Counted from the first letter of the stretch, positions 32,179 through 40,793 are shown. The stretch: 44,332 bases of DNA from an uncultured Oscillospiraceae bacterium (GCA_947589225.1 CANQBC010000018.1:1-44332), one strand, 5' to 3'. The notes: generated by a model not told the origin, from the sequence alone. Program-made: numbers and translations.

Positions 32179-32673
32179 CTATTCGTCGATCATCAGTTCA
32201 ATGACTCTCACGCCGACACGGCGCGCATAGCGGATCGTCTGCTCGGTACCGCCGGGGGTGCCGGTACGCGCGGCTATGAGGACCTGGGAGGAATCCACCA
32301 TATACTTGTTCCTCCGCTGCATACAACCGGGTGTGTAATCCCGGGAAATCAGCGTCACATCGTCGCACTGGTGGAGAATATATTCGTAGCGCTCCCGGTC
32401 ACGGTCATTCCAGCCGCCGGACTGGGTAAGGCAGGGTATGGCGGCCTCCAGTGTTATGCCGTGATACTCGTCCCTGAGGGCTATGACCGCCTCGGCAAAG
32501 TACATATCGCACCCTTTTGCCATGCCGCAGATGAAGCGCCGCGCGCCGGCCCGGTAGACCCTTCTGACGGCGTTGTCGATGCGCTCTTTGAGCTCTCCGC
32601 ACCGTTCATCCCTCTCATTAGTCCCCCAAGGCAGCTTTTCCGGGCGGTTGCCGGTGAAGGAGCAGGAGAAAAT
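32179..32673 (-). CDS. DUF1273/SLOG family protein with probable ATT start
   Basis: This protein of about 164 residues has the SLOG/YpsA pattern: CSFTGNRPEKLPWG at the very start, FICGMAKGCDMYFAEAV, LEAAIPCLTQSGGW, DYTPGCMQRRNKYMVD and GTPGGTEQTIRYA. These DprA-like Rossmann proteins probably bind nucleotides. Between the promoter (32729-32757) and the conserved start there is no in-frame ATG, GTG or TTG. ATT 32673 is preceded by CTGGAG with 9 bases spacing and would place Met five residues before FTGNRP, as is normal in the family. CTG 32688 is an alternative. A sequencing error or frameshift near the start is also possible. Confidence 0.85.
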   Translation of the reverse strand: MFSCSFTGNRPEKLPWGTNERDERCGELKERIDNAVRRVYRAGARRFICGMAKGCDMYFAEAVIALRDEYHGITLEAAIPCLTQSGGWNDRDRERYEYILHQCDDVTLISRDYTPGCMQRRNKYMVDSSQVLIAARTGTPGGTEQTIRYARRVGVRVIELMIDE

Positions 32674-32728
32674 ATTTTCAAACTCCAGTTCGTCCGTATA
32701 CCCACACCCTTTTCGGTTGTTTTGGAGT

Positions 32729-32757
32729 ATTGTAGCACCCCGCGTCAAATTTGTAAA
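32729..32757 (-). promoter_or_regulatory. Promoter of SLOG gene
   Basis: On the minus strand TTTACA (32757-32752) and TACAAT (32734-32729) are 17 bases apart. Start of transcription is expected near 32722, which limits possible start codons to positions below that. Confidence 0.75.
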
Positions 32758-32773
32758 GTCGCAAAAACCGCCC

Positions 32774-32802
32774 TTGTCAAAAACCTCCCCGAGTGCTATA
32801 CT
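32774..32802 (+). promoter_or_regulatory. Promoter of ABC exporter gene
   Basis: TTGTCA (32774-32779) and TATACT (32797-32802) are 17 bases apart, with a TGC extension before the -10. GAGGAG at 32822-32827 and GTG 32836 follow. Confidence 0.7.
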
Positions 32803-32835
32803 TTTGGACAATTGATATTTTGAGGAGACGGCAAC

Positions 32836-34584
32836 GTGAATAAAGATTTTAAAAACTGGGGACTTTTTCATATTTTTATAAGCTATTTTAGGCCCCATAT
32901 GAGGCTTTTCGCACTGGATATGGTCTGTGCGCTGACGATATCCCTGGTGGATCTCATGTTCCCCTACGTGTCGCGCCTGTGCCTTTACGAGCTGATCCCC
33001 GGGAACATGTATAGCGCCTTTTTCGCTGTCGTCGCCGTCGTTATCTCCGCGTACATACTCCGCTCGCTCTTGCAATATGTTGTCACATACTGGGGCCACG
33101 GCTTCGGCGTACTTGTTGAGGCCGACATCCGCGAGGATCTCTTTACCCATCTCCAGACCCTGCCCGTGAGCTTCTTTGACAAAAACCGCACGGGACACCT
33201 GATGAGTCAGCTCACCGCCGAGCTTTTTGACATCACCGAGCTTGCCCACCACGGGCCTGAGGACGTGTTTATCTCCTCCGTCACCCTTATCGGCGCCATC
33301 GCCATACTCTTCACCATCCAGTGGCGGCTGGCTCTTGTGATGCTCATTCTCATTCCCGTTTTTCTCGCCGTCGCCACCCTGAACCGAAAGCGTATGCGCG
33401 ACACCTCAAGAGCTGTCAAGCGCGTCACCGCCTCCATAAACGCCGATATTGAGTCCTCCCTCTCCGGTATGCGCACCGCCAAGGCGTTTGCCAACGAAAA
33501 AGCCGAGCATGACCGCTTTGACGCGGCCAACGACCGCTTTCGCGGCTCCAAGAAGGCCCAGTACAAGGCGATGGGCGTATTTCAGGCATCACTGGAGTTT
33601 TTTACCTCCCTGATGCCCGTGGTGGTCATCGCCTACGGCGGATGGCTGATCATGCGGGGACTGATGGATTACAGGGATCTTATCACGTTTACGCTTTACA
33701 CCTCCACCTTCATAACCCCGATCCGTAAGCTTGCCAACCTCTCGGAGATGCTGGTAAACGGTACCGCTGGTCTCTCCCGGTTTGTGGATCTGATGCGCGT
33801 GGAGCCGGAGCTTTCCGACAGGCCGGACGCCGTGGAGCTGGCGGATGTCCGCGGGCAGATCGATGTAAACGACGTCAGCTTCTCCTACGAACGGGACGAC
33901 GCGCAGATCCTGCGCCACGTCTCACTGCACATAAGACCCGGCGAGACGGTCGCCGTGGTCGGCCCCTCGGGCGGCGGCAAGACGACGCTCTGCTCCCTCA
34001 TCCCCCGGTTTTACGATGTAAGCGGAGGCTCCATCCAGGTTGATGGTATTGACGTGCGGAACGTGACGCAGAAATCCCTTCGCCGCAGCATCGGCATCGT
34101 CCAGCAGGATGTGTTCCTCTTTGCCGATTCCATTATGAACAACATCCGCTACGGCCGGCCCGACGCCACTGACGATGAGGTCGCCGAGGCCGCCAGACGG
34201 GCCGAGATCTACGATGACATCATGGAGATGCCGGACGGGTTTGACACCTTTGTGGGCGAGCGGGGCATGCTCCTCTCCGGCGGTCAGAAGCAGAGGATTT
34301 CCATCGCCCGCATTTTTCTGAAAAACCCACCGATCCTGATCCTCGACGAGGCCACCTCCGCCCTCGACTCCGTGACGGAGGCCAGGATCCAGCGCGCCTT
34401 TGACGAGCTGGCGCGGGGCCGCACCACGTTGATAATCGCTCACCGCCTCTCCACTGTGCGCCAGGCCGACCGCATTCTGGTGATCCGCGACGGTGCCATC
34501 ACCGAGGAGGGAACCCACAGGGATCTGCTTGCGCTGAACGGAGACTACGCCAACCTCTACAACACGCAAAATCTGCATATATAA
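32836..34584 (+). CDS. ABC exporter, fused permease and ATPase (MsbA/LmrA type)
   Basis: This 582-residue half-transporter has six membrane segments in residues 1-310 and a nucleotide-binding domain in 340-580. Walker A GPSGGGKTT begins near residue 376; the signature is LLSGGQKQRISIARI; Walker B is ILILDEATSALD; and AHRLST is the H-loop. It probably works as a homodimer exporting lipids, peptides or drugs; the substrate is unknown. GTG 32836 with TGAGGAG 8 bases upstream is the start. A double terminator follows. Confidence 0.93.
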   Translation: MNKDFKNWGLFHIFISYFRPHMRLFALDMVCALTISLVDLMFPYVSRLCLYELIPGNMYSAFFAVVAVVISAYILRSLLQYVVTYWGHGFGVLVEADIREDLFTHLQTLPVSFFDKNRTGHLMSQLTAELFDITELAHHGPEDVFISSVTLIGAIAILFTIQWRLALVMLILIPVFLAVATLNRKRMRDTSRAVKRVTASINADIESSLSGMRTAKAFANEKAEHDRFDAANDRFRGSKKAQYKAMGVFQASLEFFTSLMPVVVIAYGGWLIMRGLMDYRDLITFTLYTSTFITPIRKLANLSEMLVNGTAGLSRFVDLMRVEPELSDRPDAVELADVRGQIDVNDVSFSYERDDAQILRHVSLHIRPGETVAVVGPSGGGKTTLCSLIPRFYDVSGGSIQVDGIDVRNVTQKSLRRSIGIVQQDVFLFADSIMNNIRYGRPDATDDEVAEAARRAEIYDDIMEMPDGFDTFVGERGMLLSGGQKQRISIARIFLKNPPILILDEATSALDSVTEARIQRAFDELARGRTTLIIAHRLSTVRQADRILVIRDGAITEEGTHRDLLALNGDYANLYNTQNLHI

Positions 34585-34610
34585 AAAGCCCGGAAACAGA
34601 TCCGGGCTTT
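34585..34610 (+). terminator. Terminator 1 of ABC exporter
   Basis: AAAGCCCGGA (34585-34594) pairs perfectly with TCCGGGCTTT (34601-34610) around AACAGA. The three Ts inside the stem act as the only T run. It directly follows the stop. Confidence 0.7.
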
Positions 34611-34650
34611 GAGGCTGCCGAAAAATGTCCATTTTTCGGCAGCCTCTTAT
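34611..34650 (+). terminator. Terminator 2, perfect 16-bp hairpin
   Basis: Bases 34611-34626 pair perfectly with 34631-34646 around GTCC, followed by TTAT. It lies back to back with terminator 1 and also downstream of the convergent aminotransferase gene, whose stop is at 34680. Confidence 0.7.
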
Positions 34651-34679
34651 CAATTTTGTACTTATTATATTTCGCGTGC

Positions 34680-35879
34680 TCAGGCAGTGGGCTCGTTATT
34701 CAGGAATTTCTCCAGCCTGTCGAGACCCTTTTTGATGTTCTCAAGGCTCGTAGCGTAGCTCCAGCGGATGTGGTCGGTGGAGCCGAAGGCCACGCCGGGT
34801 ACGGTCGCCACGAGGCCGTGCTTCAAAAGCGCCTGGGCGAAGTCCGAGGAGTCGCGGATCTCCTCCCCGCACAGGGTAGTGCCGAAGGTCTTGGACACGT
34901 TCATAAAGATGTAGAACGCCCCGTCGGGGGGAAGGCAGCTGACCTTGTCCATGGCCTCCACACGCTTTACGAAATACTCCCGGCGCTTTGCGAACTCCGC
35001 CCGCATCGTCTCCACGCAGGTCTGATCCCCGTCGTAGGCGGCCACCGAGGCATACTGGGCAATGTTGCAGGCGTTGCCGGTGGAGTGGCTGAGGTATGTG
35101 TCCATCAGCTTGATGATCTCGGACGGCCCCGCGGCAAAGCCGATACGCCAGCCGGTCATGGCAAAGGTCTTGGAGATGCCGTTGACCACCACGGTGCGCT
35201 TATAAAGCTCCGGGTCAATGGCGGCGGCGGAGACAAACTTTCCCTCATAAACAAGGGTCGCGTATATCTCGTCGTCTATGAGGTAGAGGTCGTTTTCCAC
35301 AATGACCTTGGAAAGCGCCCTCATCTCCTCCTCGGAGTAGAGCATCCCCGTGGGGTTGGAGGGGTTCGTGAGAATGACGCACTTCGTCCTTTCGGTCACC
35401 GCCGCCGCAAGCCGCTCGGGGCTGATTTTGAAGCGGGTGGACTCGTCGGTCTTGAGGATGACCGGCGTAGCCCCGCACATGCGGATGGCCTCCTCATAGG
35501 TGACCCAATAGGGCGCGGGGAGGATGACCTCGTCTCCGGGGTTGAGCATCACGCGCATGGCTATGTACAGAACGTGCTTGGCCCCGGAGGTGACACAGAT
35601 GTTTTTGTTTTCGTAGTGTACGCCGAAATTCTTCTCAAGATAGCCGCAGATGGCCTTTTTAAGCGGCGCGATGCCGGAGGATGAGGTGTAGTAGGATTTG
35701 TTGCCCTCAATGGCGGCGATTCCGGCGGCCTTGATGTGGTCGGGCGTGAAGAAATCGGTCTCACCGGCTCCGAAGCTGACCACGTCCACGCCCTGGGCCT
35801 TCAGCTCCTGGCTGAGAGCGTTGATGGCAAGCGTGGCGGAGGGCTTTATGGCGGAGGCGGAGGCGGATAGGCTTTTCAT
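34680..35879 (-). CDS. Class I aminotransferase (aspartate aminotransferase-like)
   Basis: This 399-residue enzyme has the fold-type I motifs: DVVSFGAGETDFFTP at the N-terminus, TNPSNPTGMLYS, DEIYATLVYEGK with the PLP aspartate and tyrosine, and SKTFAMTGWRIGFA with the catalytic lysine. It transfers amino groups between aspartate or similar amino acids and 2-oxoglutarate. AGGGGA lies 8 bases before ATG 35879; longer in-frame starts fall at or upstream of the promoter. The exact substrate is not determined. Confidence 0.94.
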   Translation of the reverse strand: MKSLSASASAIKPSATLAINALSQELKAQGVDVVSFGAGETDFFTPDHIKAAGIAAIEGNKSYYTSSSGIAPLKKAICGYLEKNFGVHYENKNICVTSGAKHVLYIAMRVMLNPGDEVILPAPYWVTYEEAIRMCGATPVILKTDESTRFKISPERLAAAVTERTKCVILTNPSNPTGMLYSEEEMRALSKVIVENDLYLIDDEIYATLVYEGKFVSAAAIDPELYKRTVVVNGISKTFAMTGWRIGFAAGPSEIIKLMDTYLSHSTGNACNIAQYASVAAYDGDQTCVETMRAEFAKRREYFVKRVEAMDKVSCLPPDGAFYIFMNVSKTFGTTLCGEEIRDSSDFAQALLKHGLVATVPGVAFGSTDHIRWSYATSLENIKKGLDRLEKFLNNEPTA

Positions 35880-35916
35880 GGTATATTTCCCCTGTCTTTC
35901 AATTGATTTTACAACC

Positions 35917-35945
35917 ATTATATGCTCTATCCTGCATTTTGGCAA
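35917..35945 (-). promoter_or_regulatory. Promoter of aminotransferase gene
   Basis: On the minus strand TTGCCA (35945-35940) and TATAAT (35922-35917) are 17 bases apart. Confidence 0.8.
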
Positions 35946-36323
35946 GTATACAAAGGCATTTTCATATGAATATGAATTTAAGACGCACATTGACTTTCAT
36001 GTTTTGTGCATTTTAACACTAAAGCGCCACATTAGTATGATCCTCATGTCCCCAATTGCAATCCTGTTAATTTAAAATTGAATCGCGGGAATTAGTAACC
36101 GTCTTTAGGTCGTTTTGATTTTTACATCATCTTTGAAACGCTTTTCCTTCCGCGATACGACCGGCTTCTTTACGTAGAGATGGTGGCTTTTACAGCGTGG
36201 AAAAGAAATATGAGAATCCTGCCGTTTTTGGAAACATCTTAAAGCGCGTATCAAACGGCGCGGCGGCGCAAATAATAGGTTCGCAAACGAATTTACGGTC
36301 TAAGACCTAAAACAGGAGGAACT
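35946..36323. other. AT-rich intergenic region upstream of repeat lipoprotein
   Basis: These 378 bases are more AT-rich than the neighbours and hold no gene that I can support. TTGACT at 35990-35995 is a possible plus-strand -35, without a good -10. TTCATA and TATGAA form a short inverted repeat near 35961-35976, and GGTC-TAA-GACC lies just before the ribosome-binding site near 36298. A promoter for the lipoprotein must be here but is not clear. Confidence 0.4.
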
Positions 36324-36833
36324 ATGAAAAAAGCTGTATATATCGCACTGGCGCTTGTATTCGCGCTCTCCCTGGCTTCCTGCGGCACGTCTGACGCGGA
36401 CAGAAGCGACAACACCAAAGACGGCGTCATCGGTGACGGCCTTGATGACATCGGCGACGGCATTGGCGACATGATGGACGATGTGGGCAACGGTGTCCGT
36501 GACGCCGCCAATGACATCACCGGCAATGGCAGCAACAATAATAACGCCAATAACGGTTCCACCGGTACCAACGGTTCCACCAGTACCAACGGCTCCACCG
36601 GTGCCAACGGTTCCACCGGCGCCAACGGTTCCACCGGCGCCAACGGCTCCACCGGCGCCAACGGCTCCACCGGCGCCAACGGCTCCACCGGCGCCAACGG
36701 CTCCACCGGTATGAACGGTTCCACCGGCACACAGAGAAGCGCTGGGACGAACGGCACTTACGGCACCAACGGTTCCGTCGGCTCCCCTTCCTACCATGGG
36801 AACACCGGCGCGGGCGGAACCATGGGCCGGTAA
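36324..36833 (+). CDS. Lipoprotein with collagen-like NGSTGA repeats
   Basis: This 169-residue lipoprotein has the lipobox LASC (Cys20). A short stretch of regularly spaced Asp/Gly (DGLDDIGDGIGDMMDDVGNG) follows, then a run of Asn, then ten hexapeptide units of the type NGSTGA, and a Gly/Thr/Ser-rich tail. AGGAGG lies 7 bases before ATG 36324. The repeats have glycine every third residue like collagen (G-x-x), but no proline, so a triple helix is uncertain; an extended stalk or adhesin is an alternative. Function unknown. Confidence 0.85.
   Translation: MKKAVYIALALVFALSLASCGTSDADRSDNTKDGVIGDGLDDIGDGIGDMMDDVGNGVRDAANDITGNGSNNNNANNGSTGTNGSTSTNGSTGANGSTGANGSTGANGSTGANGSTGANGSTGANGSTGMNGSTGTQRSAGTNGTYGTNGSVGSPSYHGNTGAGGTMGR
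36552..36731 (+). repeat. Ten tandem 18-base units encoding NGSTGx
   Basis: Ten in-frame copies of an 18-base unit (AACGGCTCCACCGGCGCC) encode NGSTGT, NGSTST, six NGSTGA, NGSTGM and NGSTGT. Central units differ only at synonymous third positions, so recent expansion by slippage or recombination is likely. Copy number may vary among strains. Confidence 0.95.
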
Positions 36834-36845
36834 CACAAGCAAAAG

Positions 36846-36892
36846 CACCCTTCACACAAACGGCGCGTGCCGTCGATGAAGGGTGTTTTTTT
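36846..36892 (+). terminator. Terminator of repeat lipoprotein
   Basis: CACCCTTCA (36846-36854) pairs with TGAAGGGTG (36877-36885), with a small CGGC/GCCG helix inside the loop, and seven Ts follow. Confidence 0.85.
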
Positions 36893-36907
36893 CTTGAAGC
36901 CCGCCGC

Positions 36908-37333
36908 CTATTTCTTCCCCTCGCCCTCACATTCTCCTTCAAACGTCTCCAAAAACGCGGGATTATTTTTCGCCATGTTCACGATCCCGCCTTTTTCGTC
37001 AAGGAAGCAGTGCTGGCTGGCGCCGGTGGCGCGTTTATCACCCGTTTTGGCGTCCCTGACCTCATAGCGGAAGGCACAGCGAAATTTGCTCATGCTGATC
37101 AAATACACGTCGATGGCAACGGTGTCCGGGTAATGGACCGGCTTTTTGTACTCGCAGGAGACGCCGATCACCGGGCTCATGATACCCTCTCTCTCAAGCC
37201 GCTCGTAGGGGTATCCCACCTGTTCCATAAAGTATGTGCGGGCCTCCTCAAAGTATCGGATGTAATTTGAATGGTGTACCACCCCCATCTTGTCCGTCTC
37301 GTAATAATTGACCGTTCTCAAATATGTTCTCAT
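36908..37333 (-). CDS. Acyl-CoA thioesterase (YbgC/FadM, hotdog fold)
   Basis: This 141-residue protein starts RTVNYYETDKMGVVHHSNYI, the hotdog-fold motif with the catalytic aspartate, followed by YFEEAR. It hydrolyses acyl-CoA thioesters; chain length preference is unknown. ATG 37333 has GGAGG 6 bases upstream; a start 5 codons earlier would lack spacing. It is divergent from the manganese catalase gene. Confidence 0.93.
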   Translation of the reverse strand: MRTYLRTVNYYETDKMGVVHHSNYIRYFEEARTYFMEQVGYPYERLEREGIMSPVIGVSCEYKKPVHYPDTVAIDVYLISMSKFRCAFRYEVRDAKTGDKRATGASQHCFLDEKGGIVNMAKNNPAFLETFEGECEGEGKK

Positions 37334-37410
37334 TTCACGCCTCCGCACATATTTTTTTCCTTTTAAAGGAATAATAACACATATCTCAAATAATTGAAAG
37401 GGGCAAAACC

Positions 37411-38073
37411 ATGTTCAAACACGAAAAAATGCTCCTCCATCCTGTCGAAGTGGAGGGGCCGAATCCTCAATACGCAGCGCTCCTGCAGGAACAGCTGGGC
37501 GGCGCCAACGGTGAGCTCAAGGCCGCAATGCAGTACATGTCCCAGAGCTTTCGGATCAGGGATCCGGAAATCAAAGATCTGTTCCTTGACATCGCCGCCG
37601 AGGAGCTGGGACACATGGAGATGGTGGCCACGACGATCAATCTCTTGAACGGGCATGATGTTGACGCCATGCAGGTTCCCGCCGGAGAGATCCAATCCCA
37701 TGTTCTCCTTGGCCTCGACCCCGGTCTCATCAACGCCTCCGGTTATTCCTGGACGGGCGACTATGTGACGGTCACCGGCGACCTGTGCGCCGACTTGCTT
37801 TCAAACATCGCCTCCGAGCAGCGGGCCAAGGTGGTCTACGAGTATCTCTACCGGCAGATCGCGGATAAGAAGGTTCGTGAAACCATCGATTTTCTTCTAA
37901 ACCGCGAGGAGGCCCACAACCAGATGTTCCGGGACGCCTTCAATAAGGTGCAAAGCTCCGGTTCTGACAGGGACTTCGGCACCACCAGGGCCGCGAGAAT
38001 GTATTTCTCCATGTCCGACCCGGGCCCGAACGCGTTCTCAAACCCGGATGTCCACGCCCCGTCCTTCAACTGA
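37411..38073 (+). CDS. Manganese catalase (CotJC-like)
   Basis: This 220-residue protein is a ferritin-like four-helix bundle: LQEQLGGANGELKAAMQYMSQS, DIAAEELGHMEMV, ASEQRAKVVYEYL and REEAHNQMFRDAF supply the Glu/His ligands of a di-manganese centre. It decomposes hydrogen peroxide. CotJC-type members are spore coat components, which suggests but does not prove a spore-forming host. AAAGGGG lies before ATG 37411. The hairpin after the stop ends the transcript. Confidence 0.93.
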   Translation: MFKHEKMLLHPVEVEGPNPQYAALLQEQLGGANGELKAAMQYMSQSFRIRDPEIKDLFLDIAAEELGHMEMVATTINLLNGHDVDAMQVPAGEIQSHVLLGLDPGLINASGYSWTGDYVTVTGDLCADLLSNIASEQRAKVVYEYLYRQIADKKVRETIDFLLNREEAHNQMFRDAFNKVQSSGSDRDFGTTRAARMYFSMSDPGPNAFSNPDVHAPSFN

Positions 38074-38078
38074 CCGCA

Positions 38079-38114
38079 ATAATGCCCCGCTCCAATGGTT
38101 GGAGGGGGCATTAT
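38079..38114. terminator. Bidirectional terminator between catalase and GNAT gene
   Basis: ATAATGCCCC-CTCCAA (38079-38095, one bulged G) pairs with TTGGAG-GGGGCATTAT (38099-38114) around TGG. It lies between convergent stops at 38073 and 38116. Confidence 0.8.
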
Positions 38115-38115
38115 A

Positions 38116-38676
38116 TCATTTACCAAATTCCTCTCTCAGGATGCCACGGTCGACTATGTCCACCCGCTCGCCGGATAAGAGGAGGCGGAAAAACCTTCTC
38201 CGCACGCCCTCCGGTTTTAACCCACACTTTTCCATGACCCGTCCCGAGCCTATATTGTCCGCGGCATGACTGCCGCTTATCCGGTAAAAACCGACCTCGT
38301 CAAAGCAGTAACGCAGGATCTCCCGAAATGCCTCTGTCATAAGGCCCTTTCCCCACCACGCCCTGCCCATGCAGTATCCCACCTCGCCGGTCTCCTGATA
38401 CTCGCTGGCCCGCATAATACTGATATCCCCAATCAGTTCCCCGCTCCCCTTCAGGACGATAGCCCAGTGATAGCACCACGGATCCGCGTACTCAGCCTCC
38501 CAAAGCTTCAAAAGCTCCCGCGTGACCTTGATATCCCCGTGGGGCTTCCATGTGAGGTATTTCGTCACCTCCGGGTCGTTCATCCAATTCGTGAATGCCG
38601 CTTCCGCATCATCCTCTCTCCACTGTCTGAGCAGAAGCCGGTCGGTTTCCAACGCCTTTGTCCCCTTATGTTTCAT
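38116..38676 (-). CDS. GNAT family acetyltransferase (RimJ/RimL-like)
   Basis: This 186-residue protein begins ETDRLLLRQWREDDAEAAF, typical for RimJ/RimL-like enzymes, and has GYCMGRAWWGKGLMTEAF with the acetyl-CoA loop and RVMEKCGLKPEGV at the end. It acetylates an amino group on a protein or small molecule. GGAGG precedes ATG 38676, and the promoter lies at 38717-38745. Confidence 0.93.
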   Translation of the reverse strand: MKHKGTKALETDRLLLRQWREDDAEAAFTNWMNDPEVTKYLTWKPHGDIKVTRELLKLWEAEYADPWCYHWAIVLKGSGELIGDISIMRASEYQETGEVGYCMGRAWWGKGLMTEAFREILRYCFDEVGFYRISGSHAADNIGSGRVMEKCGLKPEGVRRRFFRLLLSGERVDIVDRGILREEFGK

Positions 38677-38716
38677 GTGCCGCTCCTCCGGTCCCGGAAA
38701 TCTGTCATATAAATAT

Positions 38717-38745
38717 ATTATATGTCTCTTTCATAAGAAAATCAA
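38717..38745 (-). promoter_or_regulatory. Promoter of GNAT gene
   Basis: On the minus strand TTGATT (38745-38740) and TATAAT (38722-38717) are 17 bases apart. Confidence 0.7.
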
Positions 38746-38818
38746 TCAACCCAAAGTTAACCCCTTTGGCACATATCTGGTTTACGGGTACCACACGGTA
38801 GAAGCTGACGGAAAATGC

Positions 38819-39652
38819 TCAAAAGAACGCTATACATATGCAGTTGGGCCCCACATGCGTCCCGATGGTGGCTCCAATAGCGCTGATGGGCAGTTCGTGC
38901 CCGGCGTAGATGTCGGCGTTATCCTGCATATATTTTCTGAGCATTTCGTCGCTGAGTCCCGTATAGCCTATGGCGTAGGGCATGTCGAAGTTGACTCCGC
39001 CCGTCTTTTCAATAAGCTTGCGAAGGAGATTGCCGCCGTTCTTGGAGCCCCTGGCCTTTCCGACCACCGAGACCGCCCCGTCGATGACCGACACGACCGG
39101 CTTTATGGCCAGAAGCTCCCCGGCAAAAGCCACGGTTGGGGATATACGCCCGCCCTTTTTCAGGTACTCGAGCGTATCGAGAAGCGCCAGAACGTGGACA
39201 TTTCCTGCCTCGTCGTTCAGCCTTTTCCCGATCTCCACGGCGCTCAACCCCTGCTCCCGGAACCGCATCGCCAGTTTCACCAGTACAAGCTCGCCCATGC
39301 TGACGTTCCGCGTGTCCACCACGGCCACCTTGTCGCCAAACTCCTCCGCCGCGGCGAGGGCGTTCTGGAAGGATCCGGAGAACTTGGATCCAATGGCCAC
39401 ACACACCACCTCGTCGCCGGCCTCCACGGCGCTCCTGAACGCTTCCGCGTAGGTATAGGGCGTGATCTGGCTGGTGTGAGGCAGCTCGTCGGACTCGATA
39501 AGCTTCAAATAAAACTCCCGGGGCGTCATGTTGACCCCGTCTATAAACTCGTCCCCGCCGAACGTTATCGTTATGGGCAGAAGCTCCACATTCAGCTCGT
39601 TTGCCTGCTCCTGTGTCATGTCACAACCTGAGTCCGCGATAATACGTACCAT
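38819..39652 (-). CDS. DegV family fatty-acid-binding protein
   Basis: This 277-residue protein has the DegV pattern: IIADSGCDMTQEQA at the start, PLTITFG-like PITITFGGDEFIDG, TSQITPYTYAEAF, VVDTRNVSMGELVLV and the late IGYTGLSDE. DegV/FakB proteins bind a fatty acid for phosphorylation by FakA; no kinase gene is in the window. It lies 37 bases downstream of the CDF transporter gene. Confidence 0.95.
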   Translation of the reverse strand: MVRIIADSGCDMTQEQANELNVELLPITITFGGDEFIDGVNMTPREFYLKLIESDELPHTSQITPYTYAEAFRSAVEAGDEVVCVAIGSKFSGSFQNALAAAEEFGDKVAVVDTRNVSMGELVLVKLAMRFREQGLSAVEIGKRLNDEAGNVHVLALLDTLEYLKKGGRISPTVAFAGELLAIKPVVSVIDGAVSVVGKARGSKNGGNLLRKLIEKTGGVNFDMPYAIGYTGLSDEMLRKYMQDNADIYAGHELPISAIGATIGTHVGPNCICIAFF

Positions 39653-39689
39653 TTTTACATACTCCTTTGCATTTGGATCGGTTTGCGGG

Positions 39690-40793
39690 TCAGTCGCTGA
39701 TGTCGCTGTCCAGCACCACGGCGAAGCTATACTCCGGGTGCCGCTTCTTCATCTCCGCGATAAGCTCGTCGCGTATCCGCTCTTTTCTTTCGCACTTAAA
39801 ATCAATTATAAGGTCGAAGGTCACAATGCCTCTCTCCGTGTCCACGTAAAACCCGTGCATCTGCAGAACTTCCGGGTATTTCACTATGAGCCCCCGCAGC
39901 TCATCCTTCATACCGGCAAACTCGCCGACAGATGTGTTTGAGGCGTAAATCCCGATCGTCAGCGCGATGCCAAAGCTTGAAAACACATCCTCGGAGATAT
40001 GTCGTGTAAGCATATGTATATCCTTCGCCGTCATGTCGTCGGGCAGCTCCACATGGACAGAGCCGATGATCTTTTCCGGCCCGTAGCGGTGGAGCGTCAG
40101 GTCATACGCCCCCAGGACTCCGGGATAACGGCAGATGAACGCCTTCAGCTTCCCTGACAGCTCGCTGTCCACGCGCGCGCCGATAATCTCGCCAAGGCTC
40201 GTCATCATAAGCTCCACACCGGACTTGAGCATGATCACCGCGATAACGACGCCCAGCCATCCCTCCGGGTTTATGTGCCATATCATGGACACGATCGCCG
40301 CCAGGAGCGTCGACAGGGAGATGAGCGAATCCATCATGGCGTCCGTCCCGGAGCCTATAAGCGCCTCGGAATTGAGCTTCTTTCCCTGGGACTTGACGTA
40401 CTTACCCAAAAGAAGCTTCACCACCACGGACACGGCGATGATCAAAAGGGATGTCGTTGTGTATACGGCCGCCCGGGGGGCAATTATCTTCTTAGCTGAC
40501 TCCGTAATGGCGGTAAACCCGGCCGCAAGTATGACGACGGCGATCGTAATGCTCGTCACATACTCCACCTGTCCGTGCCCATAAGGGTGCTTCCTGTCCG
40601 GCCCCTTGTTAGCGATCTTGGTACCCACAATGGTTATGACCGCCGAAAGCACATCCGTCAGATTGTTTACCGCGTCCGTGATGATCGCCACTGACCCGGA
40701 TACAAAACCCACCATCGCCTTGAAGCCCGCAAGTATAAGGTTAACAATTACGCCCAGGACGGAAACCCGTACTATGGCCCTTCCGCGCTCCAT
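39690..40793 (-). CDS. Cation diffusion facilitator (CDF) transporter
   Basis: This 367-residue protein has six membrane segments in residues 10-200. The metal motif DAVNNLTD follows GSVAIITD in the second, KHPYGHGQVEYV follows segment III, and the fifth segment has DAMMDSLIS. The C-terminal cytoplasmic domain (about 210-300, YDLTLHRYGPEKI) is the CDF regulatory domain, and about 70 extra residues follow. It exports divalent cations such as Zn, Mn or Fe against protons. ATG 40793 has AAGGAGGG upstream, only 11 bases after the HAD gene. Confidence 0.93.
   Translation of the reverse strand: MERGRAIVRVSVLGVIVNLILAGFKAMVGFVSGSVAIITDAVNNLTDVLSAVITIVGTKIANKGPDRKHPYGHGQVEYVTSITIAVVILAAGFTAITESAKKIIAPRAAVYTTTSLLIIAVSVVVKLLLGKYVKSQGKKLNSEALIGSGTDAMMDSLISLSTLLAAIVSMIWHINPEGWLGVVIAVIMLKSGVELMMTSLGEIIGARVDSELSGKLKAFICRYPGVLGAYDLTLHRYGPEKIIGSVHVELPDDMTAKDIHMLTRHISEDVFSSFGIALTIGIYASNTSVGEFAGMKDELRGLIVKYPEVLQMHGFYVDTERGIVTFDLIIDFKCERKERIRDELIAEMKKRHPEYSFAVVLDSDISD

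Noticed and set aside
32674-33252. N-terminal extension of the SLOG gene to an upstream ATG
   Set aside because: The extra 190 codons would run antisense through the ABC exporter and through both promoters, and they do not resemble the family.
36293-36848. Two minus-strand frames rich in PVEPLAPVE or GAVGAGG repeats
   Set aside because: They are antisense readings of the 18-base coding repeats of the lipoprotein, which has a lipobox and a ribosome-binding site.
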